From the NCBI GenBank assembly GCA_030141605.1, contig JAQGDQ010001361.1, positions 1 through 44,443 of the forward strand: 44,443 nucleotides of DNA, in the 5' to 3' direction. Of this stretch, positions 35,358-44,443 are shown one piece after another; the stretch's first letter is position 1, and the number at the start of each line of letters is the position of its first letter. The notes under the pieces were generated by a model that made no database searches, was not told the origin of the DNA, and was given only the letters and a program-made list of their open reading frames with translations. This stretch comes from Tubiluchus corallicola (lineage: Eukaryota; Priapulida; Priapulimorpha; Priapulimorphida; Tubiluchidae). The translations under genes were made by a program, and so were the position numbers.

Positions 35358-36005
35358 AAGTACCAGAGGAGAATTATTTGATCTGCAGTGTGATCATATA
35401 ACTACATCCCCATCAAAACTCCCTCCCCTGTGATCAGTGTAAGTTCAGCAGCCATATTCCTCCACTGGTCGTCCATCCAGACACTCTTCGAGGCTAGCTT
35501 TGCCTGATGTTGAACGCTGTTGGTTTAAACAGATTTTATGCCACGAAAGTAATAGTAGGCTTTCGTTACAAATGCACAAAGATCTCTGAACCCGAGTTAT
35601 TCTTAGCTTTTTGGGTAAATTTAAAGTTCTCAGTACAGGGCGTTTCGATTTTCAAAAAAATTATGTGGTTGTGAAAAATTGTGCAGCTTGACTTTGTCTC
35701 AAGGCATTGTGGGTCATAATTGGTCTTTTCACCGTGGTCAAGATTGCAAAACTTGCATGCACGTATTTAAAATACGTACCTAAACCAACACTCAAACTAG
35801 ACACAGCTAATTCGAACTTTCACATATTTAGCAGTTACTGTACAATGTAATAAAGTTTTTTCATATTTAGGTACTTCATTATAAGTATCAAAGCTAAGTT
35901 TACCTGCTAACAGTTTCAGATTTTCTCTGCAGTTAATGTACAGGTACACTAGTACATCCCTGCTCATAAGTATATGTGTACATCCCTTGTACTTATAAGT
36001 ATATG
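35358..36005. other. Intergenic, no feature recognised
   Basis: Lies between the convergent SLC25A46-like and channel genes. There is an AATAAAG at about 35849, possibly a distal 3' end, with no further support. Confidence 0.35.
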
Positions 36006-36007
36006 TG

Positions 36008-36395
36008 CCAGTTTATCTGAGTTCAGTATCATTAATATGTTATACATAATGTGGTGACACCTATCTGTAATAAAGAGAAAGTATTGTAAGCTGGTGCCCT
36101 TTAATCTAAAGGCTGTATTAGTACATTAGTGCAACCCTACTTATAATTGTACTTATTACCATGTAAAGGTGCGCCAGCTGATCTGAGTTCAATAACATTA
36201 GTACATTATACATAATGTGGTGACACCTGTCTGTAATAAAGAGAAAGTATTGTAAGCTGTGCTTATTACTATGTAAAGTTAGGCCAGCTTATTTGAATTA
36301 AATAACACTAGTACGTTATGCATTATGTGGCGACACCTGTCTGCAGTAAAGAAAACATATTTTTACCCGGTGCCCTTTAATGTACAATCTTACTA
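36008..36395. repeat. Three direct repeats of about 100 bp with AATAAAG motifs
   Basis: Three copies (36008-36111, 36174-36260, 36281-36395) share CATAATGTGGTGACACCTRT then CTGTAATAAAGAGAAAG. The first two keep AATAAA; the third reads CAGTAAAGAAAA. Confidence 0.75.
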
Positions 36396-36404
36396 ATTTC
36401 TGAG

Positions 36405-36949
36405 CTAGCCGAGTTGGTTGGCATCCTTCTCTCTCGGAAGACAATGGAGAGTCAGTTATTGATCACATTGATGGAGCTGCATTGTCGACTGTGGCTGAGC
36501 AGTCTGATCCTTGAACGTCACCAGGGCGCACTCCCTGGGCAAGGTGTATGGAGATCCTGAGTTGCCCAGACAACAGGAACCCCCTCTCTTCCTCGCTGGT
36601 GTAGTCCAAAGGAAAGCGGAGCGATACGTTTGGCACCAGGTTGGCTGCAGGAGCTGCCGGAGTCAGTGAGCATGCTGCACTGGTCCGCCTTCGGGGCTCC
36701 ACTCCTGATTTGGAAAGTTTACTCCTCTACACATGGCCGTTGGGTCACTTGACCTCCTCCGCCCTCTAGCCGTTAGCTGCTTGTACAGCTCTTCCGCCTA
36801 GTGTCGAGATACAGTGTGGGCATCCCGTAAGCCTACAGCGCTTGGTTTTCCTAGGCGGTCACCCATCCAAGTACTAACCAGGCTCTACGTTGCTTAACTT
36901 CGGTGATCAGACGAGAACCGGCGTTTTCAACGTGATTTGGCCGTAGTCA
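36405..36949 (-). repeat. 5S rRNA-derived SINE, copy d (full length)
   Basis: Minus-strand copy of about 545 bp with the 5S-like head at 36830-36949 (plus-strand CACCCATCCAAGTACTAACC, CGTTGCTTAACTTCGGTGAT) and the same GC-rich body as 11095-11625. Both full copies have colinear short frames beginning MEPRR, but they diverge downstream, so coding is doubtful. Confidence 0.85.
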
Positions 36950-37670
36950 ACTAGTCGAGTAGTGCATTTATATATTGTACGTATTTTGCTTTTTAGTAGT
37001 AATTGTGAGTAGTTGTACTGCTATTTGTTATCATACTGAGAGAGCTGTAGCTCCTGCTGTGATAAAGCTTTATATAGGTGATTAATAAATCAAAATCTTT
37101 ATGAATCGAAGTTTGACGTGTTTTCCTTGATAAAACAAACAACTCAAACACGATGTTTCATGAAAATGGATATTACAGGAACTGAATTTTATTCAAACAG
37201 CTTTTTTGCAGCTACCACCGTAGTGACGACGTATTTCATTTACAGTTTTTCTTTTCCGTGCGACATTTTTCCATGCGTCCTCATTGTGAAATGGGCCTTA
37301 CTTACGATTAAACACTTCTTGGTCTAATTATTATTGCTTAACGGATATTTTTCATGTCTGCTAAAAACAAGAGCATCAACCATTTACATACAAAAACAAA
37401 ATTTGCTTGAAAATTAACAACAAATTTGGTATAAACATCATTTATTGCAGGTGTAACATCTTGGTTTGAAACAGAGTTTTACAACTGATATATGTTCTCC
37501 CCTAGTGGGAGCAAAACGCTAGAGACAGATGCTGAACAATAGTGACCACAATGTACAAAAAATGTTGTAATAAATATGAACATTACTATGTAACAAGAGC
37601 AACAAAGTTAATACTATTTAAAGCGCTTAGTGTTTGAAATAAAAGACTGCACTAAAACAAAAAATTTGAG
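36950..37670. other. Intergenic, no feature recognised
   Basis: AT-rich. A 69-residue frame at 37118-37327 has hydrophobic stretches but no family resemblance and no codon bias; I do not call it a gene. Confidence 0.35.
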
Positions 37671-37680
37671 TGTTCACACA

Positions 37681-37996
37681 AAACCACATTGACAACTAGG
37701 TGATACCAGCTACCTCCCGTAATTTTTACATTTTCTAAGGTAGAAATCATAATTATGCTGACAAAAGAGTGCAGAGATTTGTAAATAAGTCGTGCCTGGT
37801 CTGGTGGTAAAGAGGGCAGCTAATTAAGTAATGACCGACTGTTTCATAAGTAGAACCACATTGACAACTAGGTGATACCAGCTACCTGCCGTATTTTTTA
37901 CATTTTCTAAGGTATAAATCATAATTAAGCTGACAAAAGAGTGCAGAGATTTGTAAATAAGTCGTGTCCGGCCTGGTGGTAAAGAGGGTAACTAAC
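37681..37996. repeat. Two-copy direct repeat, 172-bp period
   Basis: ACCACATTGACAACTAGGTG through TAAATAAGTCGTG and TGGTGGTAAAGAGGG occurs at 37683-37820 and again at 37855-37990 with a few differences. Confidence 0.85.
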
Positions 37997-38051
37997 GTCT
38001 AACAAGAAATTCAAAGACAATAACGTTACAGGTAGTTAGAGTAGGTTGTTT

Positions 38052-39487
38052 TTGATTAATTATTACCATATAAGGATGTAAGAACCTGCACTGCAGACGA
38101 GCACGAACACGTTGATTAATTATTACCGTATAAGGATGAAAGAACCCGCACTACAGACAAGCACGAACACGTTGATTAATTATTACCATATAAGGATGTA
38201 TGAACCTGCACTGCAGACGAGCACGAACGCGTTGATTAATTATTACCGTATAAGGATGTAAGAACCTGCACTACAGACGAGCACGAACACGTTGATTAAT
38301 TATTACCGTATAAGGATGTAAGAACCTGCACTGCAGACGAGCACGAACACGTTGATTAATTATTACCGTATAAGGATGTAAGAACCTGCACTACAGACGA
38401 GCACGAACACGTTGATTAATTATTACCGTATAAGGATGTAAGAACCTGCACTGCAGACGAGCACGAACACGTTGATTAATTATTACCGTATAAGGATGTA
38501 AGAACCCGCACTGCAGACGAGCACGAACACGTTGATTAATTATTACCGTATAAGGATATAAGAACCCGCACTGCAGACGAGCACGAACACGTTGATTAAT
38601 TATTACCGTATAAGGATGTAAGAACCCGCACTGCAGACGAGCACGAACACGTTGATTAATTATTAGCGTATAAGGATATAAGAACCCGCACTGCAGACGA
38701 GCACGAACACGTTGATTAATTATTAGCGTATAAGGATGTAAGAACCCGCACTGCAGACGAGCACGAACACGTTGATTAATTATTACCATATAAGGATGTA
38801 AGAACCCGCACTACAGACGAGCACAAACACGTTGATTAATTATTACCGTATAAGGATGTATGAACCTGCACTGCAGACGAGCACGAACACGTTGATTAAT
38901 TATTACCATATAAGGATGTAAGAACCCGCACTGCAGACGAGCACGAACACGTTGATTAATTATTACCGTATAAGGATGTAAGAACCTGCACTGCAGACGA
39001 GCACGAACACGTTGATTAATTATTACCGTATAAGGATGTAAGAACCTGCACTGCAGACGAGCACGAACACGTTGATTAATTATTACCGTATAAGGATATA
39101 AGAACCTGCACTGCAGACGAGTACGTTGATTAATTATTACCGTATAAGGATGTAAGAACCTGCACTGCAGACGAGCACGAACACGTTGATTAATTATTAC
39201 CGTATAAGGATGTATGAACCTGCACTGCAGACGAGTACGTTGATTAATTATTACCGTATAAGGATGTAAGAACCTGCACTGCAGACGAGCACAAACACGT
39301 TGATTAATTATTACCGTATAAGGATGTAAGAACCCGCACTGCAGACGAGCATGAACACGTTGATTAATTATTACCGTATAAGGATGTAAGAACCCGCACT
39401 GCAGAGGAGTACGAACACGTTGATTAATTATTACCGTATAAGGATGTAAGAACCCGCACTGCAGACGAGCACAAACACGTTGATTAA
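38052..39487. repeat. 60-bp minisatellite derived from the channel's last codons, about 24 units
   Basis: Unit GTTGATTAATTATTACCGTA, TAAGGATGTAAGAACCTGCA, CTGCAGACGAGCACGAACAC. Two units (at 39119 and 39233) share a 6-base deletion. Read on the minus strand, the first unit supplies the last 18 codons and stop of the channel gene. Since 60 is a multiple of three, the full 60-bp units preserve that frame, and each ends in TAATAA. The long open frames at 38391-38789 and 38811-39680 are a different frame and not genes. Confidence 0.93.
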
Positions 39488-39574
39488 CAATATCACCACT
39501 TCTACAGCAAAGAGGGCAGAGGCGCCCATGAAGAAACGAAACAACCCTCCCATGTTTGCGACAAATTCCACGTC
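39431..39574 (-). CDS. Channel last exon (TM2, GAS filter, stop)
   Basis: Acceptor GATGCTTGCAG precedes GACGTGGAAT. Encodes DVEFVANMGGLFRFFMGASA, LFAVEVVILLINVFVLVCSA, GSYILIR and TAA. Phase 0 with the preceding exon. Confidence 0.78.
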   Translation of the reverse strand, partial: DVEFVANMGGLFRFFMGASALFAVEVVILLINVFVLVCSAGSYILIR

Positions 39575-40046
39575 CTGCAAGCATCAAAATAAGAATTGAG
39601 AGGAAGCAACGCAAGCCTAAAATAAATCTTTTGCTTCTTAATCGTTTTCGTAAACTAACAGTTCCACGGTACCTATACACGTATCGTCACTAATAATAAA
39701 ACAAGAAATAAAATCGATTTCATTTTCATTGTATAAAGAACCAAAAACTTACACAAATTCACAAACACGATACTGGATGTAGTAATCAGACTCTAAATTA
39801 ATTAGTTCATGAGTCATACGCCGTGCTAACAGTTCTTACTCTCACTTAATTGTATCTATTCACATTGCTTACTAATCTTGTTAATTAATGTTATCTTGCT
39901 TGTCGATATGTTTGTTTATTTGATGTGATTCACATTATATTACTGCGCAAGTAAAAACAAACTAAATTTCACTTACTTCCATCACAGGTTTTTCAACCAC
40001 TTTCACGTGTTCGAGAGACGGAAAGTAAACTCTCACGCTTGCTAAT
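39431..40046 (-). CDS. DEG/ENaC/ASIC-family channel, last two exons (partial)
   Basis: Join on the minus strand: 40046-39977 and 39574-39431. The upstream exons lie beyond the right edge. It reads LASVRVYFPSLEHVKVVEKP, then VMEDVEFVANMGGLFRFFMG and ASALFAVEVVILLINVFVLV. The extracellular strand before TM2, a GG turn (family: GGQ/GGL-G), the GAS selectivity-filter triplet and the conserved Glu six residues after it identify a trimeric amiloride-sensitive-type sodium channel. The protein stops only 29 residues after GAS, so it has almost no cytosolic C-terminal tail, and its last 18 residues are encoded by the first unit of the adjoining minisatellite. Which subfamily (peptide-gated, acid-sensing, degenerin) cannot be told from this end. 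Confidence 0.78.
39977..40046 (-). CDS. Channel penultimate exon
   Basis: Acceptor TATTGTTTAG precedes ATTAGCAAGC; the donor is ATGGAA then GTAAGT. Encodes LASVRVYFPSLEHVKVVEKP and VME, the extracellular strand leading to TM2. It starts in the last base of a codon shared with an exon outside the window. Confidence 0.72.
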
Positions 40047-40153
40047 CTAAACAATAAACAAACACAAACAAGTTTTATATCATAGTACGAAAAAGTAAAC
40101 ATGATATCGATTAACATTGTTCCGGGGTTCGACCCGGTAGATCACCTTACGGC

Positions 40154-42977
40154 CAGGGGCGTCGTGCACCAAAAAAAATTGGGGGGCCCGACTGTATATA
40201 ATGGCGGAACTTAACTGTTTAAAAAACGTATAATTTTGAAAAAAATAAACAGTATTTTGCGTGCAAGAAAAACGATTTATTTATTCCCAACTGGCATTTA
40301 ACTTAAAGCTATAGCAACGGAATCTTAATTAAAATTAAAAATTAAATTAAAATTTAATTAAGTATTTATTAGCTGTCAGGAATCCAAAGATTCGATGAAA
40401 AGACGACTACCAAAACATATGTACCTTTAACTTAATATTTTTAATAATTACTAAACTTTTTATTCCAAGGCAAGAGGAAGATATTGAACAAACAACAAAC
40501 ATTATTTTTAAATGATTCAGCAGCACAAGTCAAAGTCAACAACATAACATGAATACATTACAGGATGACTATAGGTGTATAGTACAAAAGCAATGACAGG
40601 TATTACACCAAGATAAAGCGAAGAGGTTAAAGCGTAAATGATGAAATGTGCTCAAAATCACGCCCTTTTATGCAGCAAACTCGTGGGAAAGAGTCACTAA
40701 GGAGTAGCAAAGATTCGGTAATGTCCAATCACGAGGTGGCTGAGCCATGGCTCATCAATTGGTATCTCCCAAACTGACTCTCTGGTACTAGGCTAGCTGG
40801 ACAAACCGACTCTCTGGTACTAGGCTAGCTCGACAAACTGACTCTCTGGTACTAGGCTAGCTGGACAAACTGACTCTCTGGTACTAGGCTAGCTGGACAA
40901 ACTGACTCTCTGGTACTAGGCTAGCTGGACAAACTGACTCTCTGGTACTAGGCTAGCTGGACAAACCGACTCTCTGGTACTAGGCTAGCTGGACAAACTG
41001 ACTCTCTGGTACTAGGCTAGCTGGACAAACTGACTCTCTGGTACTAGGCTAGCTGGACAAACTGACTCTCTGGTACTAGGCTAGCTGGACAAACCGACTC
41101 TCTGGTACTAGGCTAGCTGGACAAACTGACTCTCTGGTACTAGGCTAGCTGGACAAACTGACTCTCTGGTACTAGGCTAGCTGGACAAACTGACTCTCTG
41201 GTACTAGGCTAGCTGGACAAACTGACTCTCTGGTACTAGGCTAGCTCGACAAACCGACTCTCTGGTACTAGGCTAGCTCGACAAACCGACTCTCTGGTAC
41301 TAGGCTAGCTGGACAAACTGACTCTCTGGTACTAGGCTAGCTGGACAAACTGACTCTGGTACTAGGCTAGCTGGACAAACTGACTCTCTGGTACTAGGCT
41401 AGCTGGACAAACTGACTCTCTGGTACTAGGCTAGCTGGACAAACTGACTCTCTGGTACTAGGCTAGCTGGACAAACTGACTCTCTGGTACTAGGCTAGCT
41501 GGACAAACTGACTCTCTGGTACTAGGCTAGCTGGACAAACTGACTCTCTGGTACTAGGCTAGCTGGACAAACTGACTCTCTGGTACTAGGCTAGCTGGAC
41601 AAACTGACTCTCTGGTACTAGGCTAGCTGGACAAACTGACTCTCTGGTACTAGGCTAGCTGGACAAACTGACTCTCTGGTACTAGGCTAGCTGGACAAAC
41701 TGACTCTCTGGTACTAGGCTAGCTGGACAAACTGACTCTCTGGTACTAGGCTAGCTGGACAAACTGACTCTCTGGTACTAGGCTAGCTGGACAAACTGAC
41801 TCTCTGGTACTAGGCTAGCTCGACAAACCGACTCTCTGGTACTAGGCTAGCTGGACAAACCGACTCTCTGGTACTAGGCTAGCTCGACAAACCGACTCTC
41901 TGGTACTAGGCTAGCTGGACAAACTGACTTTCTGGTACTAGGCTAGCTGGACAAACTGACTCTGGTACTAGGCTAGCTGGACAAACTGACTCTCTGGTAC
42001 TAGGCTAGCTGGACAAACCGACTCTCTGGTACTAGGCTAGCTGGACAAACCGACTCTCTGGTACTAGGCTAGCTGGACAAACTGACTCTCTGGTACTAGG
42101 CTAGCTGGACAAACTGACTCTCTGGTACTAGGCTAGCTGGACAAACTGACTCTCTGGTACTAGGCTAGCTGGACAAACTGACTCTCTGGTACTAGGCTAG
42201 CTGGACAAACTGACTCTCTGGTACTAGGCTAGCTGGACAAACTGACTCTCTGGTACTAGGCTAGCTGGACAAACTGACTCTCTGGTACTAGGCTAGCTGG
42301 ACAAACTGACTCTCTGGTACTAGGCTAGCTGGACAAACTGACTCTCTGGTACTAGGCTAGCTGGACAAACTGACTCTGGTACTAGGCTAGCTCGACAAAC
42401 TGACTCTCTGGTACTAGGCTAGCTGGACAAACCGACTCTCTGGTACTAGGCTAGCTGGACAAACTGACTCTGGTACTAGGCTAGCTGGACAAACCGACTC
42501 TCTGGTACTAGGCTAGCTGGACAAACTGACTCTCTGGTACTAGGCTAGCTGGACAAACTGACTCTCTGGTACTAGGCTAGCTCAACATGACTTCAATGTT
42601 TGCATTGTTTTTGCTCTATTATTTCATTTATTCTCTATTATAACACACTGCTGAACTAAGCTCGAGTGCTAACTGAGCCGTTTTGTTAACTAACAGTCTT
42701 TTGTGCAAAGACGCTAATGCTACTCAACGAGCTGCTTTGTTAACTGTTCCTGCCTGCCTCCTGAATAGATTACATGCAAACAAATTAACTACATCCTGAC
42801 TTTCAGGTAAACACATACTCATGCTCATACTGTTCGCATTTATGGAGCGCTGGCCGCGTGTCAAAAAGTCGGAAATAAATTTGCTTACCGGTCTCATTAC
42901 GAGCCGCTGACACCCTTCAAATTTTTGACATTTTCTAAAAAAATTGGGGGGGGGGCCCCTATGGCACGACGCCACTG
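40154..42977. mobile_element. hAT-like element carrying a 1.8-kb 32-bp array
   Basis: Termini CAGGGGCGTCGTGCACCAAA at the left and, reversed, CAGTGGCGTCGTGCCATAGG at the right, both followed by GGGGGGCCC-type runs and AAAAAATTGG. Flanked by CTTACGGC (40146-40153) and CTCACGGC (42978-42985), an 8-bp duplication with one mismatch. It is 2824 bp and non-autonomous: no transposase frame is seen. It lies in an intron of the channel gene. Confidence 0.82.
40767..42580. repeat. 32-bp minisatellite, about 57 units
   Basis: Unit GGACAAACTGACTCTCTGGT then ACTAGGCTAGCT. Very homogeneous; recurring variants are CCGACT for CTGACT, CTCGACAA for CTGGACAA, and a 2-base loss of CT in about five units. It is wholly inside the hAT-like element. 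Confidence 0.97.
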
Positions 42978-43142
42978 CTCACGGCCCGCCATTGGTGATG
43001 AGGGTAAGCGCTGCATAACGGACACTCCAGAAATTTAAACAAAAAGAAACAATAAACCCAAAACTTAGAATTCAAAAGGGACGGCTGAGAAGAACAACAC
43101 AATAGAAAACAAAAGCTGATGACAATGTTTCAAACCTTACGG

Positions 43143-44379
<1,237 letters not shown>

Positions 44380-44443
44380 CCTTACGGAATCCACGACACT
44401 CGGGCAGGCAGACAGGAGAAGTGCATTCCACGACAACCAGAAG

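Larger units (their letters stand above)
40101..43030 (-). other. tRNA-like sequence split by the hAT-like element
   Basis: Removing 40154-42977 joins the flanks into a stretch that, on the minus strand, has CAGCGCTTACCCTCATCACC, then GGCGGGCCGTAAGGTGATCT and a T-arm-like ACCGGGTCGAACCCCGG. It resembles a degraded tRNA or tRNA-SINE head with a B-box. No intact tRNA fold is claimed. Confidence 0.3.

Noticed and set aside
38391-39680. Two long minus-strand frames of a 20-residue repeated peptide
   Set aside because: They lie in a different frame from the channel exon; the frame is open only because the 60-bp unit lacks stops there.
42724-42975. An 83-residue minus-strand frame as a possible channel exon
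   Set aside because: It lies inside the hAT-like element and runs into its terminus; no resemblance to the channel family and no good splice sites.

Overview
This is an AT-rich, intron-containing animal genome segment, probably from an invertebrate. Nothing in it fixes the phylum. Evidence for an animal genome: spliced genes with GT-AG introns, a DEG/ENaC/ASIC-type channel (a metazoan hallmark family), LINE, SINE, LTR, hAT, Tc1 and pogo-like remnants, and many mini- and microsatellites. I assembled three protein-coding genes from exons by homology and splice-frame continuity.

(1) LYAR-like nucleolar zinc-finger protein, minus strand, 17851 down to 3000. It has seven coding exons, a predicted 5'UTR exon and 679 residues. 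The ends match the LYAR family. The middle is one 1.3 kb lysine-rich exon containing in-frame coding repeats.

(2) SLC25A46-like outer-mitochondrial-membrane carrier, plus strand, 19043 to 33694. It has nine coding exons and 380 residues. It is divergent from LYAR across a 1.2 kb gap that probably holds both promoters.

(3) The last two exons of a DEG/ENaC/ASIC-type sodium channel, minus strand, 40046 to 39431. The rest lies beyond the right edge. Its final coding segment is the same sequence as the unit of a 60-bp minisatellite (about 24 units) that follows the stop codon.

The remainder is repeats. There is a 70-bp minisatellite (557-1617) and a degraded LINE (1935-2400). The LYAR introns hold 5S-derived and tRNA-derived SINEs, 20-bp and 47-bp arrays, (ATAC)n, (TTAC)n and several DNA transposons. 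The SLC25A46 introns hold a 31-bp array, a 663-bp MITE, hAT MITEs, pogo-like MITEs, a 26-bp array and a candidate solo LTR with a canonical heat-shock-element trimer next to its TATA box. The right end is dominated by two hAT-like elements with 8-bp target duplications. One carries a 1.8 kb array of 32-bp units and the other about 0.9 kb of (GA)n.

The recurring theme is satellites inside or beside mobile elements (and once inside a coding exon), and transposon ends lying within a few bases to tens of bases of splice sites. All exon models come from reading the sequence and remembered family sequences. No alignment or transcript data were available.
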